The notes: generated by a model from the letters alone, not told the origin. Counted from the first letter of the stretch, positions 1-8,854 are shown. The stretch is DNA of 64,000 bases from DAIDJD01 sp035485275 (GCA_035485275.1 DATHOE010000011.1:82802-146801), one strand, 5' to 3'. Translations and numbers: made by a program.

Positions 1-498
1 GAGGTCGGGGCGGCGCCCGCGGACAGCGCCATGGACGCCCCCTTCTTCATCCCCTCGCCGGACCTGGACAACATCGGCGACGGGGCCTCGGCTGCGGGGA
101 TCCCTGACGTCGGCGAACTCAACGGCCGCTGCCTGCTGGTCGTGGACGACGACATCCGCAACATCTTCGCCATGACCAGCCTTTTGGAGGACTACGGCAT
201 CAAGGTCCTCCCCGCGGAAAGCGGGGCGCAGGCGCTGGCGATCCTGGAGAAGGAGGAGCTCGTCGACGGCGTCCTCATGGACATCATGATGCCGGACATG
301 GACGGCTACGACACCATCCGCGCCGTGCGGGCCCAGGAGAAATTCAAGTCCATCCCGATCATCGCGGTCACCGCCAAGGCGATGAAGGAGGACCGCCAGA
401 AGTGCATTGAGGCCGGGGCTTCGGACTACATCACCAAGCCCGTCAATTCCCGGCGCATGATCGCCATGCTGGTCCATTGGCTCAAGGCGAGGGGATAG
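1..498 (+). CDS. Hybrid sensor kinase, C-terminal receiver domain (5' end outside window)
   Basis: The reading frame is open from the first base, so the ATG at position 31 is probably internal and this is the tail of a larger protein. The visible part is one receiver domain: an acidic VVDDD cluster, the phospho-acceptor Asp in VLMDIMMPDMDG, Thr in AVTAKA and Lys in ITKPV. The phrase DDDIRNIFAMTSLLE is typical of the C-terminal receiver of large hybrid histidine kinases, which is the inference made here. It ends immediately before the next kinase gene, whose ATG follows the stop codon without a gap, so the two are almost certainly cotranscribed. Confidence 0.85.
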   Translation, partial: EVGAAPADSAMDAPFFIPSPDLDNIGDGASAAGIPDVGELNGRCLLVVDDDIRNIFAMTSLLEDYGIKVLPAESGAQALAILEKEELVDGVLMDIMMPDMDGYDTIRAVRAQEKFKSIPIIAVTAKAMKEDRQKCIEAGASDYITKPVNSRRMIAMLVHWLKARG

Positions 499-1725
499 AT
501 GGACCCGAAAGGGAAGATTCTTCTGGTGGACAACGAGCCGGCGAATCTTGTGGCCCTCCAGGCCGTGTTGGAGGACATGGGCCATGAAATGGTCCTGGCC
601 AACTCCGGGCGCGATGCCCTGCGCCACCTGATGTCGGACGATTTTTCCGTGATCCTGATGGACGTGCAGATGCCGACCATGGACGGCTTCGAGACGGCCA
701 CCCTGATCCGCAGCCGGGAGCGTTCCCGACGCACGCCCATCGTTTTCCTCACGGCGGTCGGGCGCAGCGAAAACGAGATGTTCCGCGGCTACCAGGTTGG
801 CGCCGTGGACTACCTGGTCAAGCCCTTCATCCCGGAGATACTGCGCTACAAAGTGGCGGTGCTCATGGACCTTCAGGCGAAGACGGGGGAGTTGAAGGCG
901 GCCAACGAGGAGCTGCTGGCGCTCAACGTCTCCCTGGAGGAACGGGTGCGGGCGCGCACGGAGGAGCTGGAGGTCCAGGGCCGGGAGCTGGCCCGCTCCA
1001 ACGAGGAGCTGAGCCAGTTCGCCAACGTCGCCTCCCACGACCTGCAGGAGCCCCTGCGCAGCATGTCCACCTACCTGTACCTGTTGGAGAGGGACTCGGG
1101 GGCGGGGCTCGGCCCGGAGGCGCGCTCGCACATAGCCTCGGCGCTCGAGGCCGCCAAGCGCATGCGCCAGTTGATCGGCGGCCTCCTCGCCTTTTCGCGC
1201 CTGGAGATCCCGGGCCGGCAGGCCCAGACCGTGGACTGCGGCCAGATCGTCCGGGAGGTCCTCCAGGTCCTGGACGGGGTCATCGTCGAGACGGAGGCCC
1301 AGGTCACCGCCGGCGACCTGCCCACCGTGCCCGGCGACCCGGCCATGCTCCGCCAGCTCTTCCAGAACCTCGTCGACAATGCCCTCAAGTTTTCCAACGG
1401 CGTTCCCCCGCGGGTCGAAGTGGGGGGGGAGCTTAGGCATGGGGAGGCGTTCCTATGGGTGCGGGACCACGGCATCGGCATCGAACGGAAGGATTTCGAC
1501 AAGATCTTCAAGCTCTTCAAGCGCCTGCATACCCTGGAAGAGTATCCGGGAAGCGGGCTGGGACTTGCCCTCTGCAAGAAGATCGTGGAGCGCCACGGCG
1601 GCCGCCTGTGGCTGGAGTCCGAGCCCGGCAAAGGATCGACGTTCTATTTCACCTTACCAGCGGAGCACCGTGATGGAGACGGAATGCAAAACGAACTTGA
1701 AGCGGTTCGGAGTGGTGGTAGTTGA
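499..1725 (+). CDS. Receiver-histidine kinase hybrid (REC-HisKA-HATPase)
   Basis: A soluble 408-aa signalling kinase. An N-terminal receiver (residues 5-120; Asp55, Lys108) is followed by a Glu/Arg-rich coiled coil (about 125-170). A HisKA domain has its phospho-accepting His180 in ASHDLQEPLR, and the HATPase domain shows the N box QNLVDNALKFS, G1 box DHGIGI, F box FKLFKRL and G2 box GSGLGLAL. The HDLQEP type of H box is common in phytochrome-like and light/redox kinases, but no sensor domain is present. Input therefore probably comes by phosphotransfer to the receiver from the upstream hybrid kinase. Its end overlaps the next receiver gene by 53 bp, implying coupled translation. Confidence 0.92.
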   Translation: MDPKGKILLVDNEPANLVALQAVLEDMGHEMVLANSGRDALRHLMSDDFSVILMDVQMPTMDGFETATLIRSRERSRRTPIVFLTAVGRSENEMFRGYQVGAVDYLVKPFIPEILRYKVAVLMDLQAKTGELKAANEELLALNVSLEERVRARTEELEVQGRELARSNEELSQFANVASHDLQEPLRSMSTYLYLLERDSGAGLGPEARSHIASALEAAKRMRQLIGGLLAFSRLEIPGRQAQTVDCGQIVREVLQVLDGVIVETEAQVTAGDLPTVPGDPAMLRQLFQNLVDNALKFSNGVPPRVEVGGELRHGEAFLWVRDHGIGIERKDFDKIFKLFKRLHTLEEYPGSGLGLALCKKIVERHGGRLWLESEPGKGSTFYFTLPAEHRDGDGMQNELEAVRSGGS

Positions 1726-2134
1726 GGACTCCAAAAGCGACGCCCGCCTGATCGTCGAAGGCCTGCAACACGACGGACGCAACCTCAGCATCCTGCTGCT
1801 CACCGACGGGGAGAAGGCCTCGAACCATTTCAAGGATATCGAAGAGGTGAGTTTCGTCTCGCGGGACAAGCTCGATCTCATCCTGCTCGACTTGAACCTG
1901 CCCAAAAAGAGCGGCTTTGAGCTGATCGGGGAGATACGGGCCATCCCCGTCCTGACGAACGTGCCGGTGGTGGTGTTCTCCGGGGCGCCCCGCGCCGACG
2001 AGGTTTGGCACTGCTACGACCTGGGGGCCAACCTGGTCGTGCGCAAGCCCCACGAGGTCGAGCCCTTCCTGAACCTCATCAAGGCCATCGAACACTATTG
2101 CCTGGACGTGCATGCGGGGGCCTCGCCGGCCTGA
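1673..2134 (+). CDS. Single-domain response regulator (Rcp1-like)
   Basis: A 153-aa stand-alone receiver with no output domain. The acidic pocket is VVEDSKSDARL, the phospho-acceptor Asp lies in LILLDLNLPKKSG, Ser in VVFSGA and Lys in VRKPHE. The LDLNLP signature and the slightly long receiver match the Rcp1-type regulators that pair with phytochrome-like kinases. The frame is open well upstream, but the ATG at 1673 gives a normal receiver N terminus and a short overlap with the kinase gene. The likely partner is the 499-1725 kinase. How the signal is passed on is not visible here. Confidence 0.9.
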   Translation: METECKTNLKRFGVVVVEDSKSDARLIVEGLQHDGRNLSILLLTDGEKASNHFKDIEEVSFVSRDKLDLILLDLNLPKKSGFELIGEIRAIPVLTNVPVVVFSGAPRADEVWHCYDLGANLVVRKPHEVEPFLNLIKAIEHYCLDVHAGASPA

Positions 2135-2170
2135 TCCGCCCGCCTTCCGGGCGCGCCAAGCCCCGGTTCC

Positions 2171-2196
2171 GGTCTACTCAACGATGACTGACAGGC
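2171..2196 (+). repeat. 26-bp direct repeat, copy 1
   Basis: Begins GGTCTACTCAACGATGACTG and continues ACAGGC; it is identical to 2461-2486. Similarity resumes after about a dozen variable bases as AAGnTATAnGCTG, so the duplicated unit looks like a promoter/operator rather than random sequence. No gene start follows this copy. Confidence 0.85.
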
Positions 2197-2460
2197 GCCC
2201 CACAAGGTATAGGCTGATTTACGGTAGTTCCGGTTTCGTTTTGGACGGAATTTTTTGTCGGGATGAAGCATGAAGTAGCACCTCAGCCGCCGGCGACATC
2301 CTGGGCGGCGCTCCAAGAATCCATCCGAATCGGGATTGCCGTTTGAACCCGGCTTCCGGGCGCTTTAGGGAGGGGCTGGGGGTCGGGTAGTCCCCGATCG
2401 CGTGGAGGCAGCCATGAGCCTTGAAACCCGCGCCACCGTAGCCCGCCATGGCGTCGTTCT

Positions 2461-2486
2461 GGTCTACTCAACGATGACTGACAGGC
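2461..2486 (+). repeat. 26-bp direct repeat, copy 2, upstream of XRE gene
   Basis: Identical to 2171-2196. It is followed by TATAAG at 2498-2503, and the XRE gene starts at 2512, 9 bp after that box. It may be the operator and promoter of this regulator, with transcription starting at or next to the ATG. Confidence 0.85.
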
Positions 2487-2511
2487 CGCGATCAAGCTAT
2501 AAGCTGTGGCC

Positions 2512-2724
2512 ATGAAAAACCCTTATGCCGCGAGAATCGAACGGAATATTCGAAGAATGGTAAAGGAACGTGGATGGGCGCTCGAGAGGGTCGCCCTGGA
2601 AGCCAACATGTCCCGGAGCTATTTTTTCTTCGTTTTGACCGGCCAAAGAACGCCCAGTTTGATGACTCTGAAAAAGATCGCAGACGCCTTCAAGGTGGAC
2701 GTTTCCGAGCTTTGGAAAAATTGA
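2512..2724 (+). CDS. Small XRE-family DNA-binding protein
   Basis: A 70-aa protein that is essentially one Cro/C1-type helix-turn-helix domain. Helices 2-3 are around LERVALEANMSRSYFFFVLTG, and the typical end is LKKIADAFKVDVSELWK. The ATG at 2512 is preferred to the GTG at 2506 because the TATAAG box at 2498-2503 would place the transcript start at about 2510-2512, making the mRNA leaderless; there is no Shine-Dalgarno sequence. The duplicated 26-bp repeat in front is a candidate autoregulatory operator. No toxin partner is adjacent, so its target genes are unknown. Confidence 0.85.
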   Translation: MKNPYAARIERNIRRMVKERGWALERVALEANMSRSYFFFVLTGQRTPSLMTLKKIADAFKVDVSELWKN

Positions 2725-2844
2725 CGGCCTGAGCACCGTCACAGCTTGATAGGCAAATCCGGACCCTGGGGGGCAGATTTGCGCCCAATACGCGTTGCGT
2801 TCGGTTTCCGGCATTACCCCCCCCAAGCCGGATCCGGACGCAAT

Positions 2845-2888
2845 GGGCCAGGACCGACCGCTTACGCGGCAGCGCCTGGCCCTTTTTT
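2845..2888 (+). terminator. Rho-independent terminator
   Basis: GGGCCAGG (2845-2852) pairs with CCTGGCCC (2875-2882). An inner CCGC-TTAC-GCGG hairpin lies inside, and six T follow at 2883-2888. It lies about 120 bp after the XRE stop codon and would end that transcript. Confidence 0.85.
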
Positions 2889-3026
2889 GTCCTGTTGAAG
2901 GATCTATTTTTGCCCTGATCGCATCGCGGCCCGCGGATCAGGGAATAAAAGCCGCTCCATACGCATTTTTAAGCAGGGGCGGATTCGCTTCTTTTTCAGC
3001 CCGGAACGGGTTGGGGGGCGCTTTCC

Positions 3027-3701
3027 ATGAGAAAAATTCTGGTCGTTGACGTGGGCGGATCCCACGTGAAAGCCCTGGCCACCGGACAGAAGCGATGGGT
3101 TAAATTCGCCTCCGGGCCGGGCATGGGCCCCGGACGCATGGTCAAGGAGCTCACGAACGCGGTGAAGGGCTGGGACTACGACGCGGTCTCCCTGGGTTAC
3201 CCCGGGCCCGTGGTGCATGGACGTCCCCTGGCGGATCCAGGCCACCTCGGCGCGGGCTGGGTCGGATTCGACTTCAGGGTCGCCTTCGGCAAGCCCGTGA
3301 AGATCGTCAATGACGCTGCCATGCAGGCTTTGGGAAACTATCGGGGCGGGCGCATGCTCTTCTTGGGGCTGGGTACGGGCCTGGGATCGGCTGCGATCGT
3401 GGACAAGGTGCTGGAACCCATGGAACTGGCCCACCTGCCCTACAAAAAGGGGCGCAGTTTCGAGGACTACGTCGGCATGGCCGGCCTGGAACGGCTGGGA
3501 AAAAAGAGGTGGCGGGAGCACGTGGCGCAGGTGGTTGGGCTGCTTAAGAACGCCTTCCAGGCCGAGGACGTCGTGCTCGGGGGAGGCAATGCCAGGCTCC
3601 TCAAGAAAACCCCGCCCGGCGTCCGCCTCGCGGACAACGCCAGGGCCTTCGAGGGCGGCTGCAGGCTCTGGGAGAAGGCCTACGGCGGCCCCGATGCATG
3701 A
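3027..3701 (+). CDS. ROK-family sugar kinase, polyphosphate glucokinase-like
   Basis: A 224-aa protein of the ROK/ASKHA fold. The N-terminal phosphate loop is VVDVGGSHVKAL, followed by GYPGPV, the catalytic-base region VNDAAMQALGNY and the adenosine loop GLGTGLGSAAI. A later PMELAHLPY segment corresponds to the E-x-x-H sugar-contacting motif. It lacks the CxCGxxGC zinc motif and is shorter than classical ROK glucokinases (about 300 aa), which fits the compact polyphosphate/ATP glucokinase branch. Glucose phosphorylation is the likely reaction, but the phosphate donor cannot be told from sequence. No clear Shine-Dalgarno precedes the ATG. Confidence 0.8.
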   Translation: MRKILVVDVGGSHVKALATGQKRWVKFASGPGMGPGRMVKELTNAVKGWDYDAVSLGYPGPVVHGRPLADPGHLGAGWVGFDFRVAFGKPVKIVNDAAMQALGNYRGGRMLFLGLGTGLGSAAIVDKVLEPMELAHLPYKKGRSFEDYVGMAGLERLGKKRWREHVAQVVGLLKNAFQAEDVVLGGGNARLLKKTPPGVRLADNARAFEGGCRLWEKAYGGPDA

Positions 3702-4045
3702 GCCCTCGCCCCAGGCTCCCTTCTTCATCGTCCAATTCTCCGGAGACCCCAATGCCCTCCCCTGATCCCCATCCGCTTCCGCAACCGACCGAAAGTGAAG
3801 CCATCGTCGCCGCCCAGCGGGAAGTTCTGGATCCCGGAACGCGCCTGGTGGCCGCCGTGCCCCTGCCCGTGGACATCGCCGCGGCGCTGCCGACGGACGG
3901 GGCCAAGGCCCCCGGCCCCCCGGCGTCCCCATCCGCGCACTTCGGAGGCCGCAACGGCCAAACCGAACGGCGGCTCCCCGACACCGCCGCCAAATCGCCC
4001 CTTGAAACGCGGCGGAAAGAGGACGGAGTCGGCGGGGAGGACTGA
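3698..4045 (+). CDS. Possible hypothetical protein, Pro/Ala-rich
   Basis: An open frame of 115 codons whose ATG overlaps the stop of the sugar-kinase gene (ATGA). The product is rich in Pro, Ser and Ala without recognizable domains. In this GC-rich DNA several other frames are open here too, so coding is doubtful. A shorter version starting at the ATG at 3752 is equally possible. If it is not a gene, 3702-4061 is an unexplained 360-bp spacer. Confidence 0.25.
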   Translation: MSPRPRLPSSSSNSPETPMPSPDPHPLPQPTESEAIVAAQREVLDPGTRLVAAVPLPVDIAAALPTDGAKAPGPPASPSAHFGGRNGQTERRLPDTAAKSPLETRRKEDGVGGED

Positions 4046-4048
4046 TTA

Positions 4049-4066
4049 TTGAAATTGGCGTTTCAA
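4049..4066. promoter_or_regulatory. Palindrome upstream of hybrid kinase promoter
   Basis: TTGAAA-ttggcg-TTTCAA is a perfect 6+6 inverted repeat overlapping the expected -35 region of the 4096 gene. This is an operator-like position; the binding protein is unknown. Confidence 0.4.
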
Positions 4067-4090
4067 CTTTTGGCGCCGATTTCCTATAAT
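4062..4090 (+). promoter_or_regulatory. Promoter of hybrid kinase gene, leaderless
   Basis: A perfect TATAAT (4085-4090) lies only 5 bp before the ATG at 4096, with a weak -35 (TTCAAC, 4062-4067) at 17-bp spacing. The start of transcription would fall on the ATG itself. Confidence 0.7.
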
Positions 4091-4095
4091 TAGCC

Positions 4096-6843
4096 ATGCA
4101 CTGGTACGGTCAGCTCACTCGCTGGCTAAAGAACCTGCCCATTCAAAAAAAACTCTACGCCATGGTCGGAATCGTTGCCGTTAACCTGGCAATATTGGTT
4201 TCGATCAACATCTTCGGCCTGGAGCTTCTTTCGAGTGTGCGGGCGCTTGTCGGCGCTGAAAGCTTGTGGGCGAAGGCCCAGAAAAACGCCGTCTATGGAT
4301 TGAGTAAGTACGCCTTTTCCCACCGCGAAGCCGACTACCAGACCTACCTCAGTTACCTGTCCATTCCCGAAGCCGACCACCTCGCGCGCATGGAATTATC
4401 CCGCCCCAAGCCCGATTTGCGGGTCACGGACGCCGCCTTTGTGCTGGCGCAGAACGACCCCGACGACGTCCGCGGCATGTCCCTGCTCCTGGTCTACCTC
4501 AACCGCTACCCCCCCATCCACCGAGCCATCGACGTCTGGGGCGAGGGCGACACCGAACTTCTCCGCCTGAGGGACATGGCCTCGGATTACCACGCCCTGA
4601 CCCTGGACGGGAAGGACAGTCCTGCGGCGAACGCCGCGTTCATCCTCGGCCTGGGGCAGGTCAACGCCTCCCTCACCATGCTGGAGAACGAATTTTCCAG
4701 GCTCATGGGCCAGGTGGCCCGCTGGGCCAAGTCCGCCATTATCCAGAGCATGGTGCTGCTCTCCCTGATGGTGGGTTTCGTCACCCTGGCCATCACCCTG
4801 TGGGTGAGCCGCAACATCGCCCGGGGTGTGCTTGAGATCGGCGACGCCGCGTCGAAGGCGGCCCGGGGGGACCTGGCCGTGCGCGTCGAGGTCCGGTCCG
4901 CGGACGAGCTGGGGAATCTGGCGGAGGCCTTCAACGTCATGGTCTCGGGTCTGGCGCGCATCGAACGCATGAAGAACGACTTCCTGTCCAACGTGACCCA
5001 TGAATTGCGCACCCCCTTGACGCTGAACCTTTCCCCGCTGGAGTCCCTGCTCGGGGGCGAATACGGCGAGGTGCCGGAACGGCAGAAAGCGGTCCTGGGC
5101 ATCATGCGCAACAACATGCTGCGCCTGCTGCAGTTGATCAACGGCATCCTGGACCTGGCCAAGCTGGACGCCGGCAGGATGCCGACGAACCTCGAACCCA
5201 CCGATCTCTCGGCGCTCTGCGCGGCGGTGGCGGAGGACTTCCGCCCCGCGCTGGCCTCCAAGGGGCTGCGCTGGGAGGCCGACATCGGCCCCTGCGATCC
5301 GCCGATCCTGACGGACCGCTACCTCTATGAACGGATCCTTTTCAACCTCCTGTCGAACGCGGTCAAGTTCACGCCGTCCGGCGGGAGGCTGTCCCTGCGC
5401 CTGCGCGTGGCGGACAGCCAGGCGCTGCTGGAGGTGCGCGATTCGGGCATCGGGATATCCGACCAGGACCGCGCCAAGCTGTTCCAGAAGTTCAGCCAGG
5501 CCGAAGCCTCGTCGACGCGCCGGTTCGAGGGGACGGGCCTGGGCCTGGCGCTGGTGAAGGAATGCGCCACGGCCCTGGGCGGGACGGTGGAGCTGCAAAG
5601 CCGCGTCGGCGAGGGAAGCGTCTTCACCGTGCGCTGCCCGGCGCCGCCGGCGGCGAGCGGACAGGCGCCGTCGCCCCGCCGCGCGATCCCCTGGAACGCG
5701 CCGGCGGCTGCCCCGGCCGCCGCGCCGCCGCTTGCCGCGGCGGCGGCCGACGACCGCGCTCCCTTGCCCAAAGTGCTCATCGCCGAGGACAACGTAGAGC
5801 TCACGGCCTACATAGACGGCCTGCTGGCCCCCATCGCCAGGGTGCGGGCCGTGGGCGACGGACGGGAAGCCCTGCGTGAGGCGCGCGACTGGCGGCCCGA
5901 TCTGGTGCTTTCCGACGTCATGATGCCGGGCATGGACGGCATCGCCCTGACGCGCGCCCTGAAGACGGACCCGGCCACCGCCGCCATGCCCGTGGTGCTG
6001 CTGACCGCCTTGACCGAACAAAGCGCCTTGCTGCGGGGCTGGGAGGCGGGCGCCGACGATTACCTCTTCAAACCCTTCCACCCCCGCGAACTCCAGGCCC
6101 GGATCCGGACCCTGCTTTCGATGGTGGCCTGGAGGGGGCGCTGCGAGGCGCAGCGCCAGCGCCGGGAGATGCTGGAACAGTTCACCCGCATCGCCTCGCA
6201 CGACCTGAAGGCGCCGCTGCGGCGCATGGCCAGTTACGCGGGGCTGCTGCTGCACAGCAGCAAGGACATCCTGGGGGAGGAGAGCCTCGGGCACCTGCAG
6301 GTGATCGAGAGGAGCGCCGGACAGCTGCACAGCATGATCGTCGCGCTCGTGGAATACGCCCATCTGGATTCGCCGGACGAAGCGTTCGGGGTCTGCGAGC
6401 TGGGCCCGATCCTGGCCGCCGCGATCCGCTTTCTGGCCGTCCCCATCGCCGAGGCGCAGGCGAACATCGACGTCGGCCCGCTGCCCGCCGTGAAGGCGGT
6501 GCCCGAGCACATTTTCTCGCTGTTCCAAAATTTGATCAGCAACAGCCTGAAGTACCGGAGCCCCGGACGCCCCGCGAAGATCTCGGTGCGCGCCGTGCGC
6601 AGGGACCATGAATGGATGTTCCGCCTGGAGGACAACGGCAAGGGTTTCGATCCGAAGCATCGCGAGGCGGTGTTCACCCTTTTCACGCGCCTCGAAGGGG
6701 GCGCCATGCAGGGGGACGGCATGGGCCTGGCGATCTCCAAAAGGATCGTGGAAGCGCACGGGGGGTCGATCTGGGCCGAATCCAGGCCCGGCGAAGGGAC
6801 CGCCATTTGTTGGACGCTGCCGGCGCTGGAAGCGGCGGCCTAG
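4096..6843 (+). CDS. Membrane kinase-receiver-kinase fusion protein
   Basis: A 915-aa transmembrane signalling protein with two complete kinase cores. Order: TM1 (about 22-44), a helical periplasmic sensor, TM2 (about 213-237), HAMP (238-290), HisKA with His302 in SNVTHELRTPL, and HATPase (NLLSNAVKFT, DSGIGI, GTGLGLAL). After an Ala/Pro linker (515-555) comes a receiver (Asp607 in LVLSDVMMPGMDG; Lys in LFKPF), then a second HisKA with His702 in ASHDLKAPLRR and a second HATPase (QNLISNSLKYRS, DNGKGFD, GDGMGLAI). It could relay phosphate within one chain and then to the receiver encoded 18 bp downstream. It is probably transcribed as a leaderless mRNA. Confidence 0.93.
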   Translation: MHWYGQLTRWLKNLPIQKKLYAMVGIVAVNLAILVSINIFGLELLSSVRALVGAESLWAKAQKNAVYGLSKYAFSHREADYQTYLSYLSIPEADHLARMELSRPKPDLRVTDAAFVLAQNDPDDVRGMSLLLVYLNRYPPIHRAIDVWGEGDTELLRLRDMASDYHALTLDGKDSPAANAAFILGLGQVNASLTMLENEFSRLMGQVARWAKSAIIQSMVLLSLMVGFVTLAITLWVSRNIARGVLEIGDAASKAARGDLAVRVEVRSADELGNLAEAFNVMVSGLARIERMKNDFLSNVTHELRTPLTLNLSPLESLLGGEYGEVPERQKAVLGIMRNNMLRLLQLINGILDLAKLDAGRMPTNLEPTDLSALCAAVAEDFRPALASKGLRWEADIGPCDPPILTDRYLYERILFNLLSNAVKFTPSGGRLSLRLRVADSQALLEVRDSGIGISDQDRAKLFQKFSQAEASSTRRFEGTGLGLALVKECATALGGTVELQSRVGEGSVFTVRCPAPPAASGQAPSPRRAIPWNAPAAAPAAAPPLAAAAADDRAPLPKVLIAEDNVELTAYIDGLLAPIARVRAVGDGREALREARDWRPDLVLSDVMMPGMDGIALTRALKTDPATAAMPVVLLTALTEQSALLRGWEAGADDYLFKPFHPRELQARIRTLLSMVAWRGRCEAQRQRREMLEQFTRIASHDLKAPLRRMASYAGLLLHSSKDILGEESLGHLQVIERSAGQLHSMIVALVEYAHLDSPDEAFGVCELGPILAAAIRFLAVPIAEAQANIDVGPLPAVKAVPEHIFSLFQNLISNSLKYRSPGRPAKISVRAVRRDHEWMFRLEDNGKGFDPKHREAVFTLFTRLEGGAMQGDGMGLAISKRIVEAHGGSIWAESRPGEGTAICWTLPALEAAA

Positions 6844-6861
6844 ACCTGCCTGGGGGGGCGA

Positions 6862-7317
6862 ATGGAGAAGGACAGAAGCTGGATTCCGATCTGGGTCGCG
6901 GACGACAACCAGGACGACTGCCGTCTGCTTGCGCACGCCTTCAAGGACGCGGCCCTGTCCAATCCCCTGACCTTCGTGCATGACGGCCAGCAGTTGCTGG
7001 ACGCGCTGCGGATGAAGCAAGGCCCGGGGAACGGGCATATCCTTCCGGGATTGATCATCCTCGACATGAAGATGCCGGTCATGGACGGCAAGGAGGCCCT
7101 TCAGGCGATCCGCGCCGATCCGGCCTTGTGCACGATTCCCGTGGTGTTCCTGACCACCTCCCAGTTCAAGGACGACATCCTGGACGGCTACCGCCTGGGG
7201 GCGAACTCGGTCGTGACCAAACCCTTTGATTACCTCCAGATCGTGGGGCTGGTCACCATGCTGGAGAAGTACTGGCTGGAATACGTGCAACTGCCCATGT
7301 ACCTCAAAATGGAATGA
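6862..7317 (+). CDS. Single-domain response regulator (Rcp1-like)
   Basis: A 151-aa receiver without an output domain: acidic pair in WVADDNQDDCRLL, phospho-acceptor Asp in LIILDMKMPVMDG, Thr in VFLTTSQ and Lys in VTKPFD. It lies 18 bp after the kinase-receiver-kinase gene with GGGGGG-type purines in front of the ATG. It is therefore the likely acceptor of phosphate from the second kinase core of that protein. The 30-residue extension after the conserved Lys is usual in this subfamily. Confidence 0.9.
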   Translation: MEKDRSWIPIWVADDNQDDCRLLAHAFKDAALSNPLTFVHDGQQLLDALRMKQGPGNGHILPGLIILDMKMPVMDGKEALQAIRADPALCTIPVVFLTTSQFKDDILDGYRLGANSVVTKPFDYLQIVGLVTMLEKYWLEYVQLPMYLKME

Positions 7318-7495
7318 AGTCCCCCGCGAGCGGCGGGTAAAGGCCTTGTGGCCGTGAGCCTGAGGGGCTCATTGCGGTGGTTCCAACCCGGCTTTGGGCT
7401 TATGATGCCGCAGAATTGCTCATGAAAGAGGACCGCCTGTTCCGCGCGATCGCGTGCGGTGGGGGTGCGGGCACTGCCGGGACGGAAGCAGCAGC

Positions 7496-8821
7496 ATGAA
7501 AAAGCAGCGTTTGGGCCGGAGGGCCCCGGAAGCCGCGAGTTTTGCGCCCCTGATCAGGACGCTCTGCTGGGCGGGCTTCGGCATCTGGCTTCTGAGCCTG
7601 TTCGCGGGCCTCGCCCAAGCCCCGGCCGACAGCAGCCCGGTCGATTTTTTTTCCTACCATAATGCCGCGGAAGTCCTGCGCCAGGGCCGGAGCCCCTATC
7701 CGTCCCTGGAGGAGGCCCGTTCCACCTGGCTCTTCTTCCACCAGCTTGACCAGGACATTTCCGCCGCCCGCGTCTCCGGGCAATGGGACGCCGTACGCCG
7801 CGAGTTGACGGACCAGTCGCCCAGGCCGGGCACCTATATGTACCCTCCAACCTTGGCCCGCCTGGTCCTGTTCACGGGCCTTTCGCAGCAGGCCTTCACG
7901 GTCCTGCTCATCCTGGCCATCCTGGGCTTCTCTTTCCTGTGGATACGCGAATCCGGGGCCCATCCCGTTTTCCTCGTGCTGGTGGCCTGCACCTATGAAA
8001 TTTACACTGCCTTGCGTTCGGGGAACGTCGAGCTTCTGCTCCTTTTCCTGACGCTCCTGGCCGCGGTCCTGCTCTGGCACCGGAAGGCCTATTGGGCCGC
8101 GCCGCTCATCGCCTTCATCGTCCTGGTGAAGCCCTTTTATGCCGCTTTTTTCCTGGCCTATGGCCTGATCCATGGAGTCTCGGGTTCCGCGCCCAAGGGG
8201 CTCCTGCGGCGATGGGCGCTCCCGGGTCTGCTGACGCTGGGCCTGGTGGGGCTGGAAGTGCTGAGCTGGGCCCCGGCCCTTCGAGCCGACAGCCTGCACT
8301 ACCTGCTCCACCTCCCCGATTACCTGTGGCTGGCCCTGTCCCCCGCGGATCAGGCGCCCATGAGCCGCTGGAACCGGACCCCCCTGCAGGCTTTTGTGAG
8401 CGCGGGCCTGCCCCTGGGCATGGCCACCGCCGCGGTCATGGCCTTGGGGGCGCTCATGCTGGGCTTGACCTTGTGGAAGGCGAAAGGCCGGGACCTGGGT
8501 TTCGCCCGGACCTTTGCGCTGGCCTTTATCCTGTTGTATTGGGCGCGGCCGGTCGGATGGGGGCTGGTGTACCTTGAGTTCGTGCTGCTCAGCATCCTGT
8601 GGCCGGATCTGACGCCTTGGCGCAGGACCGCCCTGTGTGTGGTCCTGGGCTTGCTCATGGCCAGCCGCAAATGGGCTATTGCCCTTCCTCAGGGCCTAGG
8701 CTTGTCGACCCAGCCGGGGCTGGCGCACCCTTGGGAGGCCTGGCTGGTGCTTCCAGGGGCCTGGTGGCTGCTGTGGTGGTCCCTGGGGGCCGGGCCCAAG
8801 GAAGTTAAAGCCGGCGGCTAG
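7496..8821 (+). CDS. GT87-type polyprenol-phosphate mannosyltransferase-like membrane protein
   Basis: A 441-aa polytopic membrane protein with about ten hydrophobic segments. The early motif VDFFSYHNAAEVLRQGRSPY followed by YPPTLARLVL matches the DUF2029/GT87 family, which transfers sugars from polyprenol-phosphate donors on the outer side of the membrane. The ATG at 7496 is preceded by GGAAG and places the basic N terminus before the first membrane helix. It stands just ahead of the polysaccharide export genes but is separated from them by its own downstream promoter, so a role in glycan assembly is inferred from family and position. The sugar is unknown. Confidence 0.75.
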   Translation: MKKQRLGRRAPEAASFAPLIRTLCWAGFGIWLLSLFAGLAQAPADSSPVDFFSYHNAAEVLRQGRSPYPSLEEARSTWLFFHQLDQDISAARVSGQWDAVRRELTDQSPRPGTYMYPPTLARLVLFTGLSQQAFTVLLILAILGFSFLWIRESGAHPVFLVLVACTYEIYTALRSGNVELLLLFLTLLAAVLLWHRKAYWAAPLIAFIVLVKPFYAAFFLAYGLIHGVSGSAPKGLLRRWALPGLLTLGLVGLEVLSWAPALRADSLHYLLHLPDYLWLALSPADQAPMSRWNRTPLQAFVSAGLPLGMATAAVMALGALMLGLTLWKAKGRDLGFARTFALAFILLYWARPVGWGLVYLEFVLLSILWPDLTPWRRTALCVVLGLLMASRKWAIALPQGLGLSTQPGLAHPWEAWLVLPGAWWLLWWSLGAGPKEVKAGG

Positions 8822-8854
8822 GATCGGCGCTCGCCCAGCTAACGATGCAGTCCA

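Larger units (their letters stand above)
2135..2511 (+). other. Intergenic region with duplicated promoter-like segment
   Basis: No convincing gene is present. The region holds two copies of a 26-bp direct repeat 290 bp apart (2171-2196 and 2461-2486), each followed at the same distance by a TATA-rich hexamer (TATAGG or TATAAG). Confidence 0.6.

Noticed and set aside
4396..7290. A 964-codon open frame on the minus strand
   Set aside because: It lies opposite the well-supported kinase-receiver-kinase and receiver genes and reflects GC-rich codon bias; its product has no domain.
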